Shown in pieces: positions 14,419 through 21,342 of a DNA stretch of 24,439 nt (the stretch's first letter is position 1; every line of letters starts with the position of its first letter). Made by a program: the position numbers and the translations under genes. The stretch comes from JADDRA01 sp051005375. Lineage in GTDB: Bacteria > Actinomycetota > Acidimicrobiia > Acidimicrobiales > CADCSY01. Location: assembly GCA_051005375.1 (NCBI GenBank), contig JBPCJK010000095.1:1-24439 (forward strand). The letters are read 5' to 3'. The notes beneath the pieces are model-generated. The model was not told the DNA's origin, ran no database searches, and worked only from the letters and a program-made list of their open reading frames with translations.

Positions 14419-15014
14419 ACCCACCGCAGCGCCTGGGTCGACATCGTGTAGCACCGAGGACACTCGGGCCTTACCCAGGCCGTGCCCTCCCAGCCGCAGT
14501 GCTCGCACCGCCACAAGGCACGCCCATTGGAGCGCCCCACGCCCGGCTGGGCCAGGGACGGGCCGGGAGGGGTGTCGGCCGGGCAGTCGGCCGGTTCGGG
14601 TGCACCCAGGAGGCGGCGCAGGTCCTCAGCCGCGCCACCGGCGCTGGTCCTCGTTGGTTCCCCGGCCGAGAACGGCGCCTGCAGCGAGGTCGAGGGCAGG
14701 TCCATCGTCGACTCGATCCCGCCTGGCTCCTGGTCGCCGCCCTGGAGGTCGACACCTGCCGCGACCAGATCGGCCTCCACCTGGGCCCGTTGCTCAGCCG
14801 AGAAGCGGCGCTCACCTTCGGGGGGTGGGGGCAGCGGGACATCGACCATGGCGGCAGCGCTCACCAACGCCTGGTCGTATGCATCGAGGTCGGCGACGCA
14901 CCCCGCCCCCCGGCTCGGCCCGGTAGAGCCGGTCTGGCACGCAGTGACGGCCTGGTCGAGATCGAGGCGCGACCGCAGGTTGCGAAGGACCAGGGCGATC
15001 CCCTCGATGCTCAT
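14415..15014 (-). CDS. hypothetical protein with C-terminal zinc ribbon
   Basis: The 199-residue product starts MSIEGIALVLRNLRSRLDLD, a helical front. A middle part with PLPPPPEGERRFSAEQRAQV may be a short structured hairpin, and a long Pro/Ser/Gly-rich linker follows. The C-terminal zinc ribbon WRCEHCGWEGTAWVRPECPR has a final Cys in the following CYTM, giving C-x2-C and C-x2-C pairs. ATG 15014 is chosen over GTG 15032 because TAGGCT, a -10 box, would lie inside the longer version. It is divergent from the SRAP gene (start codons 57 nt apart) and coupled to the small gene at 14188. No family was recognised. Confidence 0.7.
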   Translation of the reverse strand: MSIEGIALVLRNLRSRLDLDQAVTACQTGSTGPSRGAGCVADLDAYDQALVSAAAMVDVPLPPPPEGERRFSAEQRAQVEADLVAAGVDLQGGDQEPGGIESTMDLPSTSLQAPFSAGEPTRTSAGGAAEDLRRLLGAPEPADCPADTPPGPSLAQPGVGRSNGRALWRCEHCGWEGTAWVRPECPRCYTMSTQALRWV

Positions 15015-15021
15015 CCAGGCC

Positions 15022-15063
15022 AGCCTAGACACCCCGGAATCAGGTGGCGACGGGCGCTATCGT
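15022..15063. promoter_or_regulatory. divergent promoters for the zinc-ribbon pair and SRAP
   Basis: Minus-strand TAGGCT (15027-15022) lies 7 nt before ATG 15014, and plus-strand TATCGT (15058-15063) lies 8 nt before GTG 15072. Both genes thus start from back-to-back leaderless promoters about 30 nt apart. No LexA-like box was seen between them. Confidence 0.55.
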
Positions 15064-15071
15064 CGGTCGTC

Positions 15072-15884
15072 GTGTGCGGGCGCTACACCTCGGTGACGTC
15101 GGTGGCGGCGCTGGCCCGGTTCTTCGCCGTCGACGAGGTGGTGACCGGCGATGTCGGTCTACGCCACAACGTAGCGCCGACCCAGGACGTCCCCGCCGTG
15201 GCCGAGGCCAGTGGCGGGCGCCGGTTGGGCCAGATGCGCTGGGGGCTGGTGCCGCCCGGGGCCAGGGATCCGGGAGTGGGCAGCCGCATGATCAACGCTC
15301 GGGCCGAGACCGTCAGCAACAAGCCGGCGTTCCGACGAGCCTTCGAACACCGTCGCTGCCTCATCCCCGCCGACGGCTTCTACGAGTGGCAGGCCCGGGG
15401 GGACGGGGCGGTCAAGCAACCTTGGTACATCCGGCATCGGGATGGGACGCCGATGGCGTTCGCCGGCCTGTGGGAGCGCTGGCGACCGGGGCCCCACCGC
15501 CACGACGGCGTCGGGCACGTGGTCTCGTGCACCATCGTCACGACCTCGGCCAACCGTGCGCTGGCGCCGGTCCACCACCGCATGCCGGTGGTGCTGGCCC
15601 CTGCCTGCTGGGAGGCCTGGCTCGACCTCGCCAACCACGACACCGCGGCGCTCCGCTCGCTGCTGGCGCCGGCGCCCGACGAGCTGTTCGAGCGGGTTCG
15701 GGTGCGGACCCTGGTCAACTCTGTGGCCAACGACGGCCCCGGCCTGGTCGAGCCGCTCGACTCCGTCCAACTCGACGCCATGGACGAGGGAGCGAGGCAG
15801 GGCACCATCGGTGAGGGCCCTTCTCCTAGGATGGGGGCCCGTGGGGCAAGCAGCGACCCCGGAGGTGTACCGACGCACGGGTGA
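15072..15884 (+). CDS. SRAP domain protein (HMCES/YedK type)
   Basis: Proteins of this family bind abasic sites in single-stranded DNA and form a protective covalent link through Cys2. Here GTG 15072 is followed directly by TGC, giving the required (M)CGRYTS start once Met is removed. Further active-site parts are seen: HNVAPTQ (Asn), RCLIPADGFYEW (Glu) and VHHRMPVVL (His). The 270-residue product is longer than the usual 220-240: the last 40 or so residues (GPSPRMGARGASS onward) look unstructured and run 44 nt into pgsA. The open frame continues far upstream to 14499, but this is only the antisense of the zinc-ribbon gene. It acts in DNA repair in the cytoplasm. Confidence 0.93.
   Translation: MCGRYTSVTSVAALARFFAVDEVVTGDVGLRHNVAPTQDVPAVAEASGGRRLGQMRWGLVPPGARDPGVGSRMINARAETVSNKPAFRRAFEHRRCLIPADGFYEWQARGDGAVKQPWYIRHRDGTPMAFAGLWERWRPGPHRHDGVGHVVSCTIVTTSANRALAPVHHRMPVVLAPACWEAWLDLANHDTAALRSLLAPAPDELFERVRVRTLVNSVANDGPGLVEPLDSVQLDAMDEGARQGTIGEGPSPRMGARGASSDPGGVPTHG
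15827..15832 (+). promoter_or_regulatory. -10 element (TAGGAT) of pgsA
   Basis: TAGGAT lies inside the 3' end of the SRAP gene and ends 8 nt before GTG 15841. Confidence 0.5.
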
Positions 15885-16440
15885 GGAGCGCATCCTGACT
15901 GTCCCCAATGCCATCACCACCGCCAGGCTGCTCGCCATCCCCGTCTTTGTGTGGCTGCTGTTCGGCCAAGAGAACCGGGCCGCCGCTGCCGTGCTGCTCG
16001 GCGTGCTGGGCGCCACCGACTGGGTCGACGGCTTCGTTGCCCGCCGCTACCACCAGGTCACCGAGGTGGGAAAGATCCTCGACCCCGTCGCCGACCGGCT
16101 GCTGTTGGCGGTGGCAGTGGTGAGCATCGTCATCGACGGATCAGTGCCGGTGGTGGTCGCCGTGCTGGCCCTGGTACGGGAGTCGCTGGTGGCCGTGGCC
16201 GCCCTCGTGGTCGCCGCCAAGGGCGCTAAACGCATCGACGTGACCCTCATCGGCAAGGCCGGCACGTTCTGCCTGCTGGTTTCGTTCCCACTGTTCCTGG
16301 CGTCGGCCTCGACCCTGTCATGGGCGGGCGCTGCAGAGCTGCTGGCCTGGGCCTTCGTGGTGCCGGGCTTGATCCTCTCCTACGTGTCGGCCGTCGGCTA
16401 CGTCCCCCTGGCCCGGCGTGCGCTGGCCGGGCGGAGGTAG
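15841..16440 (+). CDS. pgsA: CDP-alcohol phosphatidyltransferase (PgsA-like)
   Basis: This 199-residue membrane enzyme carries the complete family signature D-x2-DG-x2-AR-x8-G-x3-D-x3-D in DWVDGFVARRYHQVTEV followed by GKILDPVADR. Hydrophobic helices surround it. It starts with TVPNAITTARLLAIPVF, typical of PgsA, which makes phosphatidylglycerol phosphate from CDP-diacylglycerol and glycerol 3-phosphate. Other CDP-alcohol transferases share the motif, so the exact alcohol is inferred; its place near gcvH and garA matches pgsA2 (Rv1822) of M. tuberculosis. GTG 15841 is chosen because TAGGAT precedes it; the start overlaps the SRAP gene by 44 nt. Its stop TAG forms part of the next gene's -10 box. 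Confidence 0.9.
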   Translation: MGQAATPEVYRRTGEERILTVPNAITTARLLAIPVFVWLLFGQENRAAAAVLLGVLGATDWVDGFVARRYHQVTEVGKILDPVADRLLLAVAVVSIVIDGSVPVVVAVLALVRESLVAVAALVVAAKGAKRIDVTLIGKAGTFCLLVSFPLFLASASTLSWAGAAELLAWAFVVPGLILSYVSAVGYVPLARRALAGRR

Positions 16441-16443
16441 GTT
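16438..16443 (+). promoter_or_regulatory. -10 element (TAGGTT) of the nucleotidyltransferase fusion
   Basis: TAGGTT begins with the pgsA stop codon and ends 6 nt before GTG 16450. A GGAGG at 16433-16437 also lies here but is too far from the GTG for ideal translation, so the start may serve both leaderless and read-through messages. Confidence 0.45.
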
Positions 16444-16449
16444 CAGGCC

Positions 16450-18936
16450 GTGAAAGCCGTCATCATGGCGGGGGGCGAGGGTACCAGGCTGCGCCCGCTC
16501 ACCTCCAACCAGCCCAAGCCCATGATGTCGCTGGTCAACCGACCGATGATGGAGCACATCGTGATGCTCCTCCAGCGCCACGGCTTCGACGAGATCGTCG
16601 TGACCGTGGCCTTCCTGGCCAACAACATCCGCACCTACTTCGGCGATGGGTCGGAGTTCGGGGTGCGCATGGTCTACGCCACCGAGGAGACGCCGCTCGG
16701 CACCGCCGGGTCGGTCCGCAACGCCATGGACGAGCTGGATGAGCGCTTCCTGGTGATCTCCGGTGACGTGCTCACCGACATCGACCTGTCCGATGTCGTC
16801 GCCTTCCACGACCAGCGAGGCGCTCTGGCCACCATCGGGTTGACCGCGGTGGAGAACCCTCTCGAGTTCGGCATCGTCATCACCGACGACGACGGCTCCA
16901 TCGAGCGGTTTCTGGAGAAGCCCACCTGGGGCCAGGTGTTCAGCGACACCGTCAACAACGGGATCTTCGTACTGGAGCCCGAGGTGTTCGACTACATCCC
17001 CGCCGGCCGCCCAGTCGACTTCTCGGCCGAGGTGTTCCCTGCCCTGCTCGAGCACGGCCGGCCCCTTTTCGGACACATCTGTGAGGGCTACTGGGAGGAC
17101 GTCGGCACGTTGGAGGCGTACATGCTGGCCCACAAAGACGTGCTCGACGCCAAGGTGGTGGTCGACGTCCCGGGCTTCCGCCTGGAGAAGGGGATCTGGC
17201 TGGGCGAAGGGGCGGAGGTCGATCCCCGGGCCGAGGTCGTCGGTCCTGCCGTGGTGGGCGACAACGCCCGGGTCGAGGCCGGGGCCCGGTTGGGCCCCTA
17301 CGCCGTGCTCGGCTCCAACGTCATGGTCCGGGCCGATGCCGACCTGGAACGGGTCGTCGTGCACGACAACGCCTACATCGGTCAGGGCGTCGGGGCCCGG
17401 GGCACCGTCATCGGTCGTTCCAGCGACCTGCGGGCCGGGGTGCGATGTGAGGACGGGGTGGTGGTCGGCGACGAGTGCTTCGTTGGCCAGCAGGCGGTGC
17501 TGACCGCGGGCGTCAAGATCTACCCGTTCAAGACCGTTGAGGCCGGCGCCGTGGTGAACTCGTCGCTGGTGTGGGAGAGCCGTGGCGCCCGCAACCTCTT
17601 CGGCCGCCACGGGGTGGAAGGCCTGGCCAACGTCGATCTGACCCCGGAGATGGCCACCAGGGTGGCCATGGCCTACGCCACCATCCTCAAGAAGGGAGCC
17701 ACGGTCACCACCTCGCGTGACTCCAGCCGGGCCGCCCGGATGCTCAAGCGGGCCGTGCAGGCCGGGCTGAACGGCGCCGGCGTCAACGTCGAGGATCTCG
17801 AGGTGGCGCCGGTGCCGGTGACCCGCTTCCAGGTCCGGTCCCAGCGGTCCCAGGGGGGGATCACCGTGAGGCTGGTGGCCGGCGACGCCCATTCAGTGGT
17901 GTTGCGGTTCTTCGATGGTGACGGCATTGACATCTCCACCGATCTGTCCCGCAAGATCGAGCGCCTGTACTACCGGGAGGACTTCCGGCGGGTCTTCCCC
18001 GGTGACATCGGCGACATCGGCTTCCCGCCCCGCTCCATCGAGCTCTACACCGAGGCCCTGATGTCCACGGTCGATGCCGGCGCCATACGCGGCCATGGCT
18101 TCAAGGTGGTGGTCGACTACGCCTACGGGACCACCGCCTTCGTCATGCCCAACGTCCTGGCCAAGCTGGGGGCCGAGGTGCTGGCCGTCAACCCCTACGC
18201 CTCCACCCCCGGCGCCAGCGCCTTCGTAAGGGACGCCCACGCTGCCAACGTCGCCAGCCTGGTCCGCTCCTCGGGTTCGCACCTGGGGGCGGTGATCGAC
18301 CCTGAAGGCGAGCACCTCACCTTGATCGCCGACGACGGCCACGTGCTCACCGACCTCGAAGCGGTGTTGGCCGTGGTCCAACTGGTGACCTCCACCTCTG
18401 AGGACGGGTGCCGAGTGGCGCTCCCGGTCACCGTCAGTGCCGCTGCCGAGCGGATCGCCCGTGGTCAGGGCGCCGAGGTGGTGTGGACCAAGGTGGCCAC
18501 ATCGGCGCTGATGGACGCCGCCCTCACCGACGGGGTGGCCCTGGCCGCCAGCCTCGACGGAGGCTTCGTCTCTCCTGCCTTCCTCCCCGCCTTCGACGCT
18601 GTGGCCGCCTTGGCCAAGGTGTTGGAGCTGCTGGTTCGCACCGGAAGCCGCCTGTCCAAGGTGGTGGCCACCCTGCCCCCCACCCACGTCGTGCGCAAGG
18701 AGGTGCGGACCCCTTGGGAGCAGAAGGGAACCATCATGCGCACCCTGGTCGAGGAGGTCGATCGGCCGGTGGTGCTCCTCGACGGCGTCAAGGTGATGTA
18801 CGACGACGGGTGGGTGCTGGCCCTGCCTGACCCCGAGGAGCCGTTGACCCACGTCTGGGCCGAGGGCGCCAGCGACGATCAGGCCAATCAGCGGGCCAAC
18901 GAGCTGAGCGAGCGCATCACCACGATGGTCGAGTAG
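16450..18936 (+). CDS. sugar-1-phosphate nucleotidyltransferase fused to a degenerate phosphomannomutase
   Basis: The 828-residue protein has three parts. Residues 1-230 form a nucleotidyltransferase with GGEGTRLRPLT (8-18), the KP pair at 23-24 and YWEDVGTLEAY, closest to mannose-1-phosphate guanylyltransferase (GDP-mannose) or glucose-1-phosphate enzymes. Residues 245-380 form a left-handed beta-helix of hexapeptide repeats. Residues 385-828 have the fold order of phosphomannomutase/phosphoglucomutase, but the catalytic phosphoserine loop (TASHNP) is replaced by TVRLVAGDAH (472-481) and the metal loop DGDxDR by DPEGEH (617-622). SRDSSR (422-427) keeps the GRDSR-like turn. The mutase half thus probably binds or regulates rather than catalyses. 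It lies between pgsA and gcvH, where M. tuberculosis has other genes, and may feed cell-envelope mannan or glycolipid synthesis. Confidence 0.88.
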   Translation: MKAVIMAGGEGTRLRPLTSNQPKPMMSLVNRPMMEHIVMLLQRHGFDEIVVTVAFLANNIRTYFGDGSEFGVRMVYATEETPLGTAGSVRNAMDELDERFLVISGDVLTDIDLSDVVAFHDQRGALATIGLTAVENPLEFGIVITDDDGSIERFLEKPTWGQVFSDTVNNGIFVLEPEVFDYIPAGRPVDFSAEVFPALLEHGRPLFGHICEGYWEDVGTLEAYMLAHKDVLDAKVVVDVPGFRLEKGIWLGEGAEVDPRAEVVGPAVVGDNARVEAGARLGPYAVLGSNVMVRADADLERVVVHDNAYIGQGVGARGTVIGRSSDLRAGVRCEDGVVVGDECFVGQQAVLTAGVKIYPFKTVEAGAVVNSSLVWESRGARNLFGRHGVEGLANVDLTPEMATRVAMAYATILKKGATVTTSRDSSRAARMLKRAVQAGLNGAGVNVEDLEVAPVPVTRFQVRSQRSQGGITVRLVAGDAHSVVLRFFDGDGIDISTDLSRKIERLYYREDFRRVFPGDIGDIGFPPRSIELYTEALMSTVDAGAIRGHGFKVVVDYAYGTTAFVMPNVLAKLGAEVLAVNPYASTPGASAFVRDAHAANVASLVRSSGSHLGAVIDPEGEHLTLIADDGHVLTDLEAVLAVVQLVTSTSEDGCRVALPVTVSAAAERIARGQGAEVVWTKVATSALMDAALTDGVALAASLDGGFVSPAFLPAFDAVAALAKVLELLVRTGSRLSKVVATLPPTHVVRKEVRTPWEQKGTIMRTLVEEVDRPVVLLDGVKVMYDDGWVLALPDPEEPLTHVWAEGASDDQANQRANELSERITTMVE

Positions 18937-18966
18937 CCGTTGCCCAGACCAGGTCCGGTTGTGAAG

Positions 18967-18972
18967 TATCGT
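18967..18972 (+). promoter_or_regulatory. -10 element (TATCGT) of gcvH
   Basis: TATCGT ends 7 nt before GTG 18980 with no ribosome binding site, predicting a leaderless gcvH message. No glycine riboswitch fits in the 43-nt gap. Confidence 0.5.
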
Positions 18973-18979
18973 CACCGCG

Positions 18980-19363
18980 GTGCACGTGCCCGATGACCTG
19001 CGCTACTCCAGCGACCACGAGTGGATCCGCATGGAGGCGGAAGGCCGAGCACGGGTCGGCATCACCGACCATGCCCAGGACGCCCTGGGCGACGTAGTGT
19101 TCGTCCAGGTCCCGTCCATCGGTACGGCGGTGACGGCAGGCTCGTCTCTGGGCGAGGTGGAGTCGACCAAGTCGGTGTCAGAGGTCTATGCACCGGTCAC
19201 GGGCACGGTGGTGGAGGTGAACGAGGAACTGGGCCACGCACCTGAGCACCTCAACCACGATCCGTACGGCGCCGGATGGATATGCATCATCGCCCCGGCC
19301 GACACCGGGGAGGTCGACCGGCTCCTCGACGCCGACGGCTACCGCGAGCTCACCGACGGCTGA
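18980..19363 (+). CDS. gcvH: glycine cleavage system H protein
   Basis: GcvH carries a lipoyl arm that takes the aminomethyl group from the P protein to the T and L proteins. The 127-residue product has the normal length, begins DLRYSSDHEWIRME and holds the lipoylation site in GEVESTKSVSEVYAPV, where the Lys is modified. The closing part GAGWICIIAP matches the family (GWL.KI). GTG 18980 follows TATCGT by 7 nt. gcvT and gcvPA lie 3.1 kb downstream, beyond a set of regulatory genes, so the glycine cleavage genes embrace the FHA/MerR group. The L protein is not in the window. Confidence 0.96.
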   Translation: MHVPDDLRYSSDHEWIRMEAEGRARVGITDHAQDALGDVVFVQVPSIGTAVTAGSSLGEVESTKSVSEVYAPVTGTVVEVNEELGHAPEHLNHDPYGAGWICIIAPADTGEVDRLLDADGYRELTDG

Positions 19364-19401
19364 GCTGATCAAGGGACGCCAAGCGTCAGCAAGGAGCACA
19401 G

Positions 19402-19896
19402 GTGGACGAGGTCTTCTGCAACCAGTGTGGGCACGCCAACCCTGACAACGGCAACTTCTGCTCTTCCTGCGGAGCGGTGCTCGACGTGCGCGGCCAGGAG
19501 CACACCATCACCTTGTCCCCAGTTGAGCCCGAGACCGGTCCTCCCTCCGACGAGGTGTCGGTGGCACTCGACGAGATGCCGGAGGGGTCGGGCATGCTGG
19601 TTGTCAAGCGAGGACCGGGGGCAGGGTCGAGGTTCATCCTCGACAAGCCGGTGGTCTCTGCCGGCCGCCACCCCGAGAGCGACATCTTCCTCGACGATGT
19701 GACCGTCTCCCGCCGCCACGCCGAAGTGCTACACCGACCAGAGGGCTACGTGCTGCACGATGCCGGTTCCCTCAACGGGACCTATCTGAACCGGGAACGT
19801 ATCGAGGAGGCCGCCATCACCAACGGGGACGAGGTCCAGATCGGTCGGTTCAAGCTGGTCTTCCTGGCGACGTCGGGCCCGATCGAAGCCGAGTGA
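19402..19896 (+). CDS. garA: GarA/OdhI-like FHA protein with N-terminal zinc ribbon
   Basis: The 164-residue protein has an N-terminal zinc ribbon (C6/C9 and C20/C23), a Glu/Pro-rich linker and a forkhead-associated domain. The phosphothreonine-binding set is complete: GRHPESD (R89), TVSRRHAEV (S103, H106) and GSLNGTYL (N125). By order (gcvH, FHA, merR, DUF151, merR) it matches GarA of mycobacteria and OdhI of corynebacteria, which bind 2-oxoglutarate dehydrogenase and glutamate enzymes and are switched off by phosphorylation. The ETTS phospho-site of GarA is not seen; the zinc ribbon stands in its place. GTG 19402 has AAGGAG about 7 nt upstream. Its stop overlaps the next start as GTGA. Confidence 0.85.
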   Translation: MDEVFCNQCGHANPDNGNFCSSCGAVLDVRGQEHTITLSPVEPETGPPSDEVSVALDEMPEGSGMLVVKRGPGAGSRFILDKPVVSAGRHPESDIFLDDVTVSRRHAEVLHRPEGYVLHDAGSLNGTYLNRERIEEAAITNGDEVQIGRFKLVFLATSGPIEAE

Positions 19897-20888
19897 ACCC
19901 GGTGCCAGAGTCGGAGTCGTTGTCCATCGGGGAGATACTCGACCTGCTGAAGGCCGATTTTCCCGACGTGACCATCTCCAAGATCCGCTTCCTCGAGAGC
20001 CAGGGTCTCCTCGATCCTGAGCGTACGGCGTCCGGCTACCGCAAGTTCTACCCAGCCGATGTCGACCGCCTCCGATGGATCCTTCGCCAGCAGCGAGAGA
20101 ACTTCCTCCCTCTCAAGGTCATCAAGGGCAGGCTCGAAGCCGAGGGCGACGACGCCGTACGCACGGCCTCACCAGCCGAGCCGGCCCAGGGATCCGGCAA
20201 CGGCGACCCGAGGCCTGGGCGAGCTTCGCCGGGCCCGGCGCCGCCTCCGGCATCTCCCGTCGTCCCGCCTTCGCAAGCCGCCGCCCCGGCGGAGGAGCCT
20301 CAACCGCCCTCACCAGCGGCGCCCACCGCGTCGGCTCCCTCGGCGTCGGCTCCCTCGGCGTCGGCTCCCACGAACTCGCCAGCCGACACCTCGCCAGCCG
20401 GGGGCCGGCCGGACGAGACCCCGCCGGACGAGACCCCGCCAACTCCGGCAGGTGGCCCCGAAGGCGGGACAGGCCTCGACCTCACCTCGGCGACCTTCAC
20501 CCGCGACGAGTTGGCCAAGGCCAGCGGGCTGAGCCCGGCAGATCTGGCCCAGCTCGAGCGCCATGGGCTCCTGGTGGGCAGTGCCGTCGGCAGACAGCTC
20601 CAGTACGACGGCGAGGCGTTGGTCGTGGCCCGCCTGGCCGCCGCCTTCGCCAGCCACGGAGTGGAGCCCCGCCACCTGCGCATGTACAAGAACTCGGCCG
20701 AGCGCGAAGCGGGGTTCTACGAGCAGGTGGTGCTGCCGTACATGAAGCAACGCAACCCGGGCGCCCGCCGCCAGGCACTCGACACCCTCAACGAGCTCTG
20801 CCGGTTGGGTGAGGGCCTGCGCAACGCCCTGCTGCGACGAGCCCTGCGAGATTTCGGCTCCCAGCCAGAGGTGCGGCGGCGAGGATGA
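19893..20888 (+). CDS. ftsR: MerR-family regulator, FtsR (Rv1828)-like
   Basis: The 331-residue protein starts with a MerR-type winged helix: LSIGEILDLLKADFPDVTIS, then SKIRFLESQGLLDPERTASG and YRKFYPADVDRLRWI. A Pro/Ala/Ser linker of about 110 residues, built in part from 5-residue repeats, leads to a conserved C-terminal domain (from TFTRDELAKASGLSPADLAQ to the end). By order and domain make-up it matches Rv1828 and C. glutamicum FtsR, which activates ftsZ and affects division. It binds no classic metal Cys motif. GTG 19893 overlaps the FHA gene's stop as GTGA, so the two are coupled. The linker is longer than in the homologues I know. Confidence 0.85.
   Translation: MNPVPESESLSIGEILDLLKADFPDVTISKIRFLESQGLLDPERTASGYRKFYPADVDRLRWILRQQRENFLPLKVIKGRLEAEGDDAVRTASPAEPAQGSGNGDPRPGRASPGPAPPPASPVVPPSQAAAPAEEPQPPSPAAPTASAPSASAPSASAPTNSPADTSPAGGRPDETPPDETPPTPAGGPEGGTGLDLTSATFTRDELAKASGLSPADLAQLERHGLLVGSAVGRQLQYDGEALVVARLAAAFASHGVEPRHLRMYKNSAEREAGFYEQVVLPYMKQRNPGARRQALDTLNELCRLGEGLRNALLRRALRDFGSQPEVRRRG
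20328..20439 (+). repeat. two sets of 15-bp tandem repeats inside the ftsR linker
   Basis: GCGTCGGCTCCCTCG repeats at 20328-20342 and 20343-20357, with a third copy differing in the T of the last codon at 20358-20372 (protein ASAPS, ASAPS, ASAPT). CGGACGAGACCCCGC repeats at 20410-20424 and 20425-20439 (the DETPP turn twice). Both keep the frame and may vary in number between strains. Confidence 0.85.
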
Positions 20889-20914
20889 TCCCAGCTACGA
20901 GTAGGAGGTAACCG

Positions 20915-21277
20915 ATGGACTCCGGTGCTGGGCCGTTCGAGCTGCTGTTCGGGCTGTTCTGGATCTTCTGGATCGCGATCATGGTTCTCGCGGTAGGGGC
21001 AATGGTCTTTTGGATATTGAAGATCATCGAGGTGGCGCGCATCCCCGACTACCAGTACCGGGCGGCGGGGACCGACAAGGTCACCTGGGTCCTCGTCGTC
21101 GCCCTGGCCGGTGCCATCGGTGCCCTCGTGTGGCAGTTCGCCAAGCGTGCTCAGGTGCTCAATGCGGCCGGTCTAATGCCCGCTGCGGTTCCCGGCTGGT
21201 ACCCGGAGCCGGGGACCCAGCACCTGCGCTGGTGGGACGGCGGTCGCTGGACCGAGCACAACCACCCTCTCCCCTGA
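20915..21277 (+). CDS. two-helix membrane protein with PLDc_N-like and DUF2510 parts
   Basis: This 120-residue protein has a first membrane helix at about residues 9-35, rich in Phe/Trp/Ile. The short cytoplasmic turn EVARIPDYQYRAAGTDKVTW and a second helix at about 50-68 match the PLDc_N membrane module. A C-terminal DUF2510 motif follows, PGWYPEPGTQHLRWWDGGRW ending in TEHNHP. DUF2510 is typical of actinobacterial membrane proteins and its role is not known. ATG 20915 has a strong AGGAGGT ribosome binding site. It lies inside the garA-ftsR-DUF151 order, where M. tuberculosis has no such gene, on the same strand and close behind ftsR. Confidence 0.85.
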   Translation: MDSGAGPFELLFGLFWIFWIAIMVLAVGAMVFWILKIIEVARIPDYQYRAAGTDKVTWVLVVALAGAIGALVWQFAKRAQVLNAAGLMPAAVPGWYPEPGTQHLRWWDGGRWTEHNHPLP

Positions 21278-21330
21278 GCTGGGCTGGTACGCGCCGTGCC
21301 CGCCTTCGTGTCGGGTTTTGGTGCAAGCGG

Positions 21331-21336
21331 TAGGGT
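21331..21336 (+). promoter_or_regulatory. -10 element (TAGGGT) of the DUF151 gene
   Basis: TAGGGT ends 6 nt before GTG 21343, again without a ribosome binding site. Confidence 0.5.
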
Positions 21337-21342
21337 GCCTCG

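Noticed and set aside
14499..15071. N-terminal extension of the SRAP frame
   Set aside because: SRAP needs Cys at position 2, given by GTG 15072; the extension is antisense to the zinc-ribbon gene.
17893..18975. Minus-strand open frame of 360 codons
   Set aside because: It is the antisense of the nucleotidyltransferase-mutase fusion, His/Gly/Arg-rich without any motif.
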